NCBI GenBank assembly: GCA_964036045.1
Contig: OZ038402.1
Location: 11,365,739-11,429,738, forward strand
Length of the DNA: 64,000 nucleotides
Direction: 5' to 3'
From: Eutreptiella sp. 'Long Island Sound 2002'
Taxonomy: Eukaryota > Euglenozoa > Euglenophyceae > Eutreptiales > Eutreptiaceae
A program made the translations under genes and the position numbers. Below the pieces are notes generated by a model. The model saw only the letters and a list, made by a program, of their open reading frames with translations, did no database searches and had not been told where the DNA came from. Each line of letters starts with the position of its first letter. Positions within the stretch are counted from its first letter, which is position 1. Positions 11,914 to 22,500 of this stretch are shown here, piece after piece.

Positions 11914-14773
11914 GTAGGTAGGTCATCTCGGGACTGGGGTTGCACCGCAGGGGGGTCTTACCAAGGGGCTTTTGCTCACCCACCCACGGCCCTACTGCAC
12001 GTGCCCCCACAAAGCGGCTCCCCCACATGGGGGAAGGGCGCGGTCGCCGCGAGCAGTACCCTACGGCGGGTTCTGCCCAGAGAGGTAACCCATGTTCGAC
12101 CGAAGTCTCACATTCCTCTCCTTTGGGCGGATGATACGTGGGGGAGGGTCCCATCGCACATCCTCATCAACCTCCGGATTCTGGGGCCCAGGGGCCCGGA
12201 GCCAGGCCATAGGCCCTGTCCTGCAGGCACCCCCACCTGGGTTGGTTTTCAGTAGGCGTGAGGCGACTTGAAGAAGCACGTGCTACGGGGCTCGCATACC
12301 GTGGCGCCCACTCACGCCTCCTGACTCGGTCGAGCTTGCGCTCTGCCGGGGGGCCGGGGGTGTGAAGTAGTTCGTGGCCGTAGGTTCGTTGGTTGTGTAA
12401 TGGTAGAGTTGCGGTGTGCTGTCGTGTCCGTGGGTATGGTCGTCGGCGGGCCTGGCTCACCGTGGTGTCGCCAACCCGTGGGACGCCGTTCCCGTATTGA
12501 CCCTTGCATGTCCGGCTGGTTCGATGTTGGCCGGCTTGCGTGTGGTCTGTTTATGGTCGCGTCGTCGTTGCCGCAGCTGTTTGTTTGGTGCTTGGGTGTG
12601 TCAGCCGCCTTATGGTCAGCTTGTTCATCGTTGGGTTTTTTCTGCTGCTGCCGGCGCTGTCGCATCCTAGGCTGTCGTGTAGACGATGTGTGAGCAGTGG
12701 GCTCCTTCGTGCGAAGGTCCGCGTGTGCGCAGCCCGTTATGGTGAGTCGTTGTGGCCCTGGGGTCGGGGGTTCGAAGTAGGTCGTTTTGGTTGGTTGGTC
12801 GGTTGTCGAATGGTGGAATCTCGGCGTTGTGGTGCGTTCGTGGGTATGGTGTAGCCGGATGTTGTCTTTGTTGTCTTCTCGGTTTGTTCTGAGGTTTGCG
12901 GTGGCCGGCCTGTCCGGTGTGGTGGATGTGTTGCGACCGGGGCGCGCCCGGTGCGCGGTGTTGGTTCGCCGTTGTCGTGGCCGCCAGTGGTCGGCCCGTC
13001 CGGGGTTGTGTGGTGGTCCGTATGGGCCCGGCCAGCCGTGTTTGGTCGCTGTCGCTGTCCCCTACGTCATGTGTTCCCCGTCGGGCGTGTTTTTTCGTGG
13101 TTTGCCCGGTTTCGGGACGTCCGCGCGTGTGGTTGTTGTGTTGTTGCCAGTACTTTGGTTGGTACGCCGTCGTCTTCGCCGCCCAATGGTTGGCTTGTCC
13201 TGCCGTCGGATGCGTTGGGCCGTGGTGGCCGTGTAGGGTCGGTTCCGGTTGTTCCAGTTGCGTTGGGCCGGTATGGTACGTATTGACGGTGCGTCGCCCC
13301 CTCATGGTGGGGCGTGTCCTCAGGGGGAGGAAAGTAGCGACAATTGGTACGACCGCTGAGAAAAGTTTTGAAATTCGGTACGACATGCCCTGTCCCGCCC
13401 CGGAGGCATCGCTACACGCACAACCCATCATCTGGTATCATCTGTCCTTTCAGCTTCGCTTGTGCCGATCATATGTACACCCCCGTCGGTGGCAAGGCCC
13501 CTTCGGTCCCCCTCGTTGCATCCCCGTGCTCCCCATGGGAGCCCTAGGGTGCTGCGCTTGCTCGGTGGTGCGGTGCTCGTGCTTGTGTTTGCCGGCCTGT
13601 CGTTTGCCGTATCGTGCCGTGTCTTGCGGGTTCGGTGGTTTGCGTGTCGGTGCCTCAGTGCAGTTTCCGGAGGTTAGGGTGGCCTGGCTCGTGCTCTGGT
13701 GTCGGGGCGTCCCGTCCGGCGCGGCGGGCTGGGCTCGGCGCAACACTCCCGTGTTCGCCGGCAGGAGCCGGCGGGCTTGTGGGTCCCGCGCGGTGAGCTC
13801 TTGGCCCCTTGCGTGTTCCTGGTAGGGGTCAGGAGGAAAAAGGAATGCTGGTCAGTGTCGAGGCCCCCCTCTCGCTCCTTGACGCTGTTAGCTTTCTGGG
13901 CTGCGGGGAACGTGTCCCTCGCACCATTCTCGCAGGTTACATGTGCCGAAGCCGCCCCAGCGCCCCAGGCGTTTAACTTTCTCGGAGGAGCTGCGTGTCG
14001 GCTCCAGTGGCGCACGTATCCCTTGACCCTCGCCCTGGAAAGTAACGTTCTTGACGACTTCTTGATAACATTCCCGTGGTCATCGGCGAGCCCGTGGGTC
14101 CCGCGTGTTTGGCTGCCCCCTTGGCCCGGCCCATCGTGTGCCCGGCTTGTGGGAGAGGAAGGTTAGGCGGAAGGACACGTCCGTGTCGGGCCCCGTCCTC
14201 TTCTCCGACGTTGATGGATTGCGGGGGTCCGGGGAGCGTGGCCCCCGCCCAGGGGATGTGGGAGGAATTCGTTGGGGTTCGGCGGGTTCGTTGGGTCAGT
14301 GTTCATGCTCGACATCATGGGCCGTAGGGCTGACAAGGCTAGCCCGCATTCGTTGGGTGTCCGCTGCATGAGCCAGGCAGTTCGACGCCTTTCTCGCCGG
14401 CGTGCCCGACCGACAGGCGTTGGTGGAGTGTGTTGCGTTGTCGGGTTGTACGAGGGGGTCCTCCTAGGCAAGGTCAGCTTGCCTGGGGTCGTCGTGGTTT
14501 ACGGCCGGTCCCGCAGCCGCTGGTTTGGCGTCCATCGTCGGGGCCTCCGGTGAGACGAGGTGATCCCGGGGTTGCCGTGTCGTCTCCTCATCTGCGGGCG
14601 GCCGGTGTGGGATTTGCGCCGCGTGTGCGCGGCGGTGTGTCGTCGTTGCCCTGCCGGTGATCGGCCGCGGTGGGCAGGGCACGCATGTGCCGCGTCGGGC
14701 GGGGCGGGGCGGTCCCGATGGTGTAGCCCCGCGTGTTCATGGGGGTGTGTTCCCGGTTTCGGCTCGCGGTGGT
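11914..14773. other. GC-rich degenerate region without a recognised gene
   Basis: The plus strand is strongly G/T-biased between about 12340 and 13320, producing long ORFs on both strands that are compositional. Between 13450 and 14470 open frames exist but none shows a known motif. The region may belong to the same decayed mobile element as the minus-strand ORF at 14774-15745. Confidence 0.4.
12352..12855 (+). repeat. Degenerate direct duplication, about 405 bp apart
   Basis: The stretch at 12352-12440 (from ggccgggggtgtgaagtag to tccgtgggtatggt) is repeated imperfectly at about 12760-12850 (ggtcgggggttcgaagtag to ttcgtgggtatggt). The segment between is not obviously repeated a third time. 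Confidence 0.5.
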
Positions 14774-15745
14774 TCAGGGGCCTGGGGGGTTTCCCACGCG
14801 CCGTACGAGGGCGCCGCGGAGGGCACTGAGGATCTCGTGCACAAGGGCCGCGTGTGCCGCCTGGGCTTCCGTGTCAGTGCGGATGGCGGGCTGCAGTTGC
14901 CCGCCCATCGCCAGCGCCCGGATCTGGTGGATCGCAAAGACGGGGCACGGGTTGGTCGCTGTTGGGGTCTCCGCCGTCCGCTCGTGCTGGGGGATGGCCT
15001 CCAGCTGCTGCCGGCCGTCCAGGTGGAACCTCCACGTCGCCGTCCAGTCCCTGGTGTGCGACCAGCGGCGCTGCGCCCACCGCCAGAGGCAATAGAGGGC
15101 ATGGCCTGGGTGCCAGGTGCCGGCTGCCCCCGACACGATGGCCGTTAGGGGGTCCGGGGGCTGGTCGTTGGGCAGGGGGGTGGGGCTGTCCGGCAGGGCT
15201 GCGTTCGCCGGGAGCATGGAGTCGACGGCTTCGTGGCTCCAGTGGCGCTCCTACGGGTGCAGGGTGATCCGCACTTGGTAGTAGTGGCCACTTTCCAACA
15301 CGATCATGGCGATGGTGCTGGGGTCACCTTCGCGTGGTGGGGGCGCTGCGCGTGCCGTCTCCGGGTACCGCTCCACCATGCTCTTGAGGTTGCGCCCCCT
15401 ATCGCGGGCTGTCCTGCTTTCCCGTTCCGCTAGGTCTTTGTACGGTGGGATGTTGAGGGTTTCGGCTCTCGGTGGCGGGGCGGCCCGTTCCCGGCCCCCG
15501 GTGCTGGGCGCGGGCCTGGGGTCCATCGGTGGCGCTATGAGCGTGTGTGCCCAGCCCAGGTGTGGGACCCATATGCCTCCCTGGTCCGGCTGGTGGGTGT
15601 TGAACCATCAGATCCACGCGTCAACAAGGTCGTCCGTGATCTGCAACCCCGGGGGTGACGAGCGCCTGGAGCTGCCGCACAAAGATGTCGGTTGTTGCGG
15701 CGTGCGGCGGGGGGACCACGGCGAAGAGCCTGTTAGAAAGTTAAA
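14774..15745 (-). pseudogene. Broken ORF weakly resembling a C48 (Ulp1-like) protease
   Basis: On the minus strand one frame stays open from about 15740 to 14774 apart from a TGA at 15610-15608 and a TAG at 15253-15251. The first 40 residues make better sense in a neighbouring frame, joined at the ccccgggg near 15650. Visible features are an ITDDLVDAWI stretch followed by WWFN-type aromatic residues (if the TGA once was TGG), and SGHYYQVRI followed about 15 residues later by AVDSM. These resemble the substrate-binding start and the catalytic His and Asp strands of C48 cysteine proteases, which some transposable elements carry. I cannot find the catalytic Cys. Likely a decayed mobile-element gene; the family call is tentative. 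Confidence 0.35.
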
Positions 15746-16329
15746 ACAGGCTTTCACTGTTGATTGCTTTGATGATATTGTTTTGTTGATGCCCCTGCTT
15801 GCTCCTGCTGCTTCTTGATGTAGTTCAGGCTTTCCAAACAAATAAGTTTTGATGAAATCAACCCAAATAAGTACCCACAGTTGCAAGGCAAAGGACCACA
15901 GGATCAAATCCACAACATGAAGGGCTGCAGTCAAAGGAGATAGCGATACAACAAAGGAAACTCACAATAACTACAGGTTTAGGAAAAGATAGTTAGAAAA
16001 TATCCTACAAACATGGAAAAACTGCCCACATGGGCATCCTCTCTTTTATAGTGCCATCTAGAGATGTGCACTCTTTGTTTTGGGTCCCATAGGTGCTGAG
16101 GTGGCATGGCTTGTGGCGCTGCACATATGATTTTACGATGTCGCCAGATCCCAAAATTCAGTTGCCGCACTATCGCAGAAACCGCCGCGGTCGCGATTTT
16201 GCCGCCGCCACCACCACTTTTGGCTCATTTTGCGAGATTTGTGCCAATTCTCTGCGCAGTGAAGCCGATTTAAGAAGCGCAATCCGCCAATCGCAATCAT
16301 ATCCTGCTCCTGTAACCAAATGACGGTCA
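15746..16329. other. No gene seen; sharp drop in GC at the left edge
   Basis: At about 15730 the sequence changes abruptly from GC-rich to mixed composition, which may mark the end of an inserted element. No credible ORF or RNA was found. Confidence 0.4.
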
Positions 16330-17875
16330 TCCCATCAACCCTTCGGGAGATATTTCCAAAATACCGCCTTTTTGGGCCTTTTTTGGCACTTTTTCACGAA
16401 GAAAGTGGCATAAGTGGATTTCGGGGAGGTCTCGTGAGATTTCAAATTGGTCAAGGTTCTCCCTAAGTTTAGTTTGGCCTTTCCAAACCACCATATGTGA
16501 CCCTAAATGGTGGTGCATCAAGGTAATTGAGTGGCGGGTGCCAAAATTGCCCCCAAACAGCCATATTTGCCCGATTTAACTTGTAATTCTCGCATAAGTA
16601 GATTTAGGGGAGGTATCATGAGATTTCAAATTGCTCACCCTTGTTGCTAAGGTTAGTTTGGCCTTGGCAAAACACCATATGTGTCCCTACATCCTCTTGC
16701 ATCAACACATGTCAACGGCGGGTGCCAAAATTTCCTCAAAACAGCCATATTTGCCCTTTTTGACGTCTAATTCTAATATAAGTAGATGTAGGGGAAGTGT
16801 CATGAGATGTCACAGTGCTCAACCTTGTTCCCAAGGTTAGTTGGGCCATGGCAAACCACCATTTGTGACCCTAAATGCTCTTGGCTCAAGACAAATGAAT
16901 GGCGGGAGCCAAAATTGCTTCAAAACAGCCATATTTGCAGTATGTAATGTGTAATTCTCGTATAAGTAGATTTAGGGGAGGTATCATGAGATTTCAAATT
17001 GCTCAACCTCGTTCCTAAGGTTAGTTGGGCCTTGGCAAAACACCATATGTGACCCTACATGCTCTTGCATGAAGATATATCAACGGTGGGTGCCAAAATT
17101 GCCTCAAAACAGCCATATTTGCCCTGTTTGACGTCTAATTCTAGTATAAGTAGATTTAGGGGAGGTATTATGAGATTTCAAATTGCTCCACATTGTTCCT
17201 AAGGTTAGTTTGGCCTTGGCAAAACACCATATGTGACCCTACATGCTCTTGCATCAAGATATATCAACGGCGGGAGCCAAAATTTCCTCAAAACAGCCAT
17301 ATTTGCCCTGTTTGACGTCTAATTCTAATATAAGTAGATTTAGGGGAGGTATTATGAGATTTCAAATTGCTCAACCTTGTTCCCAAGGTTAGTTGGGCCA
17401 TGGCAAACCACCATTTGTGACCCTAAATGCTCTTGGCTCAAGATGAATGAACGGCGGGAGCCAAAATTGCCCCAAAACAGCCATATTTGCCCTATTTAAC
17501 GTGTAATTCTCGAACAAGTAGATTTAGGGGAGGTATCATGAGATTTCAAATTGCTCAACCTTGTTCATAAGGTTAGTTCGGCCTTGGCAAACCACCATAT
17601 GTGACCCTAAATGCTCTTGGCTCATGATTAATGAATGGTGGGTGCCAAAATTACCTCCAAACAGCCTTATTTGCCGTTTTTAACGAGTAATTCTAGTATT
17701 GGTAGATTTAGGGGAGATGTCATGAGATTTCAAGTTGTTCAACCTCGTCCCTAAGGTTGCTTCGGGCCTGGTAAACCACAAATTATGACCCCAAATGCTC
17801 TTTGCTCAAGATAAATGATCGGAGGGTGCTAAAGTTCCCTCAAACCTGCCACATTTCCAACCCATAATAATGGAT
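16330..17875 (+). repeat. 184-bp tandem array, about 8 units
   Basis: The anchor atgagatttcaaattgctc (or a close variant) has its AGAT at 16437, 16621, 16805, 16989, 17173, 17357, 17541 and 17725: seven successive intervals of exactly 184 bp. Each unit contains in order a TAGGGGAGGT block, the anchor, CTAAGGTTAGTT, GGCAAAACACCATATGTG, a TGCTCTTG block, GGCGGGTGCCAAAATT and AAAACAGCCATATTTGCC. Units have diverged by substitution but almost never by length. The array is AT-richer than its surroundings and has no ORF. Confidence 0.95.
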
Positions 17876-18219
17876 GTAATTGTCAATGAGGCAGTTTGAG
17901 AACATTGCCTGGCTTTGTGTTTGTGCTGCCATTGCTTCATTGCCCACATCGCACTCACATCATGTTTGTGACCGAACGAGGTATGGGGGAAATTTCATCC
18001 GGCTTCAAATTGGATTGTTGCCCATGTCATGTGTCTCGTTATGGGCAGATGAAATATCACACACACAACACACAACACACACCACACGCACTCAATGGAA
18101 TGTACTAATGGGCCGACCTCCTCTTTCATGGCACAAGCTATTGGACAAATCAAAGAAGAACTTGCAAAGCAAAACCCGTGCATTGCAACGCGCGCTCTGT
18201 TGTTTTCAGTTGTTGACTG
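17876..18219. other. No gene seen; CA-rich microsatellite
   Basis: Short spacer between the 184-bp array and the RNase H fragment. It holds an imperfect ACACACAAC-type microsatellite at about 18059-18090 and nothing else I can support. Confidence 0.45.
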
Positions 18220-18654
18220 TTGTTTTCGTATAGGGTGGGGGGGTTTTCGCCGCAAGTAGGTGCCCGAGTTTGGGTGGTGCCCGTGGCACGTCATACGCAA
18301 CAGACAGCGGAGCTGGCAGGGTTGTGCTGGGGTGTGCGGATGGCCTTGCGTTTGCAATGGGATTGTGTGTTGCTGGTGACGGACAGTGAGGTGGCGTCGG
18401 CACAGCTTGTTCAAATGAAAGCGTCCACGTGGTTGAAGATTCAACATGCGATGTTACGTTCGGTGTCGCGCCGGTTATGTGCTTCCAGACTGCAGGTTTA
18501 CGTCGTATGGTGTCCATCCCATTTGCAACCCGGTGACCCGCTGAGTAGGGTTCAGTCCGATTTTCACGGCCGCCTTGCTCGGGCGGAAGTGGCATCCCAG
18601 GTTCGGTGGGGAAACCTGCTACGCTCGTATGTCGTTGGTTCGTGTAACCTCTAG
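18220..18654 (+). pseudogene. Retroelement RNase H fragment
   Basis: About 145 codons open to a TAG at 18652-18654. The region around residues 28-105 follows an RNase H-like pattern: TAELAGLCWGVRMAL (Glu), VLLVTDSEVA (Asp), then VVWCPSHLQPGDPLSRV, where GDPLSR corresponds to the NPADPLSR ending of Ty3- and DIRS-type RNase H. No reverse transcriptase precedes it and nothing recognisable follows, so it is an isolated fragment. It is in the same reading frame as the first glucan synthase exon downstream, which may be chance. Confidence 0.6.
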
Positions 18655-19509
18655 GCAGTAACGCCAGGATGGCAACTGGTTCCGCCTCACAACACCAATC
18701 GTGGGATCTGGTACCTTCCCAGACAACGCAGTGCCCAGCTGCATCACGGGGACCGATTTGCGCACGTTGTTGTACACCAGGGAGTGCGGTACCTCCGAGT
18801 GCCGCCAATGTGCCTCGCCATTGATCCCTCTAATAACACCTGCATCTATCAGTCACTCAACGCGGCCGGAGTCTCTCGGATATCGGCACCAGCACACCCT
18901 GTCATCTACGAAGCGCATATCCCCTCGTTCACTCCAGACGGAACCTTTGCCAGCGCCGTTGCCAAGCTGGACCACGTTGCCTCGCTTGGTTTGGTGTCAA
19001 CATCCTGCAGCTAATGCCTGTGCATACGGATGCTTGGAGAGACGGCCGGGGCTACATGCCGGTCCACTACTTTGCCACCTCTGCCCGACTTGGTGGCTTG
19101 ACGGGACTACAGCATCTTTGCCGCGCGGCAGAGGTACGGGGCATAGCTTGCGGTTTGGACGTGGTAGTCAACCACATGGACAGTAATTCTACGCTGTTCC
19201 GCTGGGACGGCTCACATGTTGCTGAGCCTGGGTTGCAACCAAGCACATGCCCCGTTAACGATTGGAAGGTGCCCATGTTGTGCCCACAGGGCAGCTATTT
19301 TTATCAGGATAACCGTGCCTACACGCCCTGGGGACCACGACCAGATTTCAGTAAGGTGGGTGTGCGTGACTACCTCCTCAAGTATATCCATATGCTGATG
19401 CACTTGGGTGGGATCCGCAGCTTTCGCTTTGATTCCGTAGGCTGCATCCGCTTGCATGCAGAGGGGACAAACGATTGTTGGGCTCAGGGAGCGCAACCCA
19501 ACCCTGATG
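18655..19509 (+). CDS. Glucan synthase exon 1: CBM48-like region and GH13 first half
   Basis: The exon begins after possible acceptors ctag (to 18654) or gcag (to 18658). The first 85 residues resemble a CBM48 sandwich (GDRFAHVVVHQG), then IYEAHIPSFTPDG, the entry strand of GH13 branching enzymes. At 18985-18995 the frame changes: L-G is followed in the next frame by GVNILQLMPV, consistent with one T missing from a T run. GH13 region I is DVVVNH (19158-19175); region II ends in FRFDSV, with the nucleophile Asp at 19431-19433. The exon ends in phase 1 at 19509 before GTATGC. An upstream exon with the start codon is expected but not found. Confidence 0.75.
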
Positions 19510-22500
19510 GTATGCAAGTGTCTCGTCCTTGTTCTGTGCTGTGCACCTCATCGTGGCCCCCCACAGACCCATATGGCGCTCTGCTTGTGCAGCCCAGAGT
19601 GGTGCTCTGCCGTACAGCCCTGTGACACCATGAACCGCCCCCCAAAGCGTGTTCAGCCGCCCTGTGTAGTGTTGTGTAGCCCTCTACAGTTGTGTGTGTG
19701 TACATGTGCTGCCCTGCAGTGGCATTGACTGCCAGAGCTTCCCGTGCCAGGAAATGCAGCACACCATTGATGGGCAGGTAGGGGGTGCCTCTTGGACCCT
19801 GGGGTATAGCTCCCAGATAGTGGCAGAGAGCATGTGAGGCCTGCGCTGTCAGGTTCGCGGACGCCATGGGGCAGTATGCTGGAATGGCGCTGCAAATAAC
19901 TGCACAGGGCCGCACGGGGTGTGCACAGGGGTACAAAATTGCTTCACAGGGCTGTGCAAGGCTGTAGACGCCTGCATACCTCTGCATGGGGCCATACTGG
20001 GCTGCATAGAACCGCGTAGAGCAGCTGCACAGGTCTCCACAAAGGGGCTGAATACAGCTGCACAGGTCTGCAGAGAACTACACGAGGGCGTGTACAGGGC
20101 AGACACAGGGCAGACACAAGGGGGTGTGCAGGGCAGAACTGTTCTGGCTAAGGAGAGCAACATGGGGCTGCTGTACACAGCTGCGCAGGGCTGTACAGGG
20201 CTGTTCTGGGCTGTACAGGGCCACCTAGAAACTATGCTTTTCCTCCGCACTCCCTCACAAATGACCACAATCACCCAGCAGGTCGCACACGACACATGTT
20301 TATTGTAATCAGCCAGCCTTTGTCAAACAAAAAGTCCCGCCCCGCGACCACTGAGAAATAGTTGTATAATTCGCATCCAGCTTCACACAGTGAAATAGAA
20401 TTGCACTTCGAGTTGGTGTTGATTATCATAGGTACAGAGGACCTTTTTGTGACTGGGTCTGAGTCCGTGACTGTGCCTGACTGGGCCCAGCGCACAGCGA
20501 GAGGCACGCGCACACTGCAGTTTGTATGCTACGCACGGTATTTTTGACCTGCCGCTTAAACTCTACATCCGACTGTTCCAACAATGCTCCATTGTTGGTT
20601 ATCTTTGCCCATCTAGTCAATTTCTTTGTAGAACCTCCACAACCTGACACTCACGAAAATGTCCCTGACAGACATCCGTCACATCATTGGGCACCATCAC
20701 ATGGGCATCTACATCCGTTGCTGTCGCTCCACCTTTGCGTCTACCAACTTGATTGTTCCTGGGAGCTGCCTGCCTGTGACCTCCGCTGTTGTGATGAAGT
20801 CATTGCTGGTGGTGATGTGTCATAGGTGGTATCGCAAACCACCCCTTCTCCTTCTCCACCCCTTGGCTCACAGCACCCACGATCCAGAGGCACGCCTCGA
20901 CAAAACACAACCCAGTGTGTGAAACCCAAGGCACCAACCAGCAAACCTGCTCCGCCCGAGAAAGCTCCCTGTGCACATGCACCCTCTTCCCTCTTCCACA
21001 GGAGAGGCGCTGCTTTCCGAGGCCACAACGAAGATCCGCCAGGCTGGTGGTCTGAGTTTTGCCGAGGATCTGCTGCACAGCCCCATCTCAACCGTCAGCA
21101 CTCAAAATGGTGGCCTTGGCTTCGACGCCCAGTGGGACGAAACCCTCTACCACGTGCTCCTCCAGGCCATCACCCACGAGGACACTGGTGAACTTGGGAA
21201 AGCCATGGTCAAACAGTGTGGCAGCGGCTACGTGGCGTACACCGAGAGTCATGACCTTGCGGCCGAGAAACATGGGCGCCTTGTGTCCCGGCAGCTGGCC
21301 TCCGGCGTCCCCCGGGTGGAGGCGCTGCAGACGGCGGCGCTGGGACTGGCAGTGCTGGGCACGAGTTGTGGCGCCTCGATGCTGTTCCAAGGCCAAGAGT
21401 ATTTGGAGGACGGCTGCTTTGATTTCCCATCCCCGCGGGCTGGCGACTGCGCAAAGGCTGAGGCAAACCACGGGCTGGTCCGACTGACGCACGCGCTCCT
21501 GCGCCTGAGAGCCTCCCGGCCCAGCCTGCACTCCGGCAGCTTGCAGCTCTTGCCCACGGCGCGGGGGACGCTGGTGTATGCCCGGAGCTGGACAGACGGC
21601 ACCCGGGCGGAGGACACCGTCGTCGTGTCGAACTTCCTGCCCACGCCGTGGCCGGCGCCCCACATGTACTGGGTGCGCGTGCCGCGGCCCGGCAGCTACG
21701 CGGTGCTGGTCCGCAGCGACGCCCGGGCCTTTCATGCGGATTTCGGGAACGCCGGTGCCCACCAGCGGGTGGTGACAGCGCAGCCGTGCTACGCCGCCGG
21801 GAATGCCTATGCCCCCGCCCCCCAAAGCGCGCCTCACGGCCCCGACTCCGCGGCCTTTAGTGTCCCGCTGCAAATCGGTGGACACGCCGCTGTGGTGCTC
21901 GCCAACCCCCCGGTGCCGCAGCCGGGCCTCGGCAGTCAGGGGGTCGCTACGGCTGTGAGGCTGTGGCTGGCGTTGCCCCTCCTGTCGCTCGCAGTCTGGT
22001 ACGCTTGCTGGCGGCGCGCCCGCGTGGACGTGCGCGTGCGCCTGGGCGCCTGCCAGGCTGAACAGAACGCAGGTGCGGCGCCCGGCGCCCCCCAGCGCCC
22101 CCCGCCGGTGCTGGTTGCCGCGCTCGAGCACATCGTACCCTCCGCCGATCCGTGCGCCCCTGTCAAAGTGACTGCGGGGGGGGCTCGGGGAGGCGGTCCC
22201 GCTCTACACGCGCCACGCCCCTGGCCCCTGCAAGTTCGTGTTCTGCATCGGTCGGAGGAGTCAACTCCGCGGCCTTCCACTGGGATTCCCAACCGGACCT
22301 CGGAGTGCAGGTCTTCACCGCAACTGACAAGGCCAACCCGAACGTCGAGTTCATCGGTCTCAGACACCCGATGTTTTCATGCCGCGATTCCGCCACTATC
22401 TACCCCGACTGCCAGCGTGACCCCGAATACTTCCTGCAGTTCCACGCGCTCTGGTGCCGCTGCCTTGCGGAGCTGCTGCGGCGGTCCAGCATCACCCTCT

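Noticed and set aside
12667-13825. Long ORFs on both strands (254 and 309 codons)
   Set aside because: They follow from strong G/T versus C/A strand bias with few stops. Composition is Thr/His/Gln/Arg-rich on one strand and Val/Arg/Cys-rich on the other, without motifs.
16330-17875. CRISPR array
   Set aside because: Units are contiguous and 184 bp long with no unique spacers; the genome is eukaryotic.
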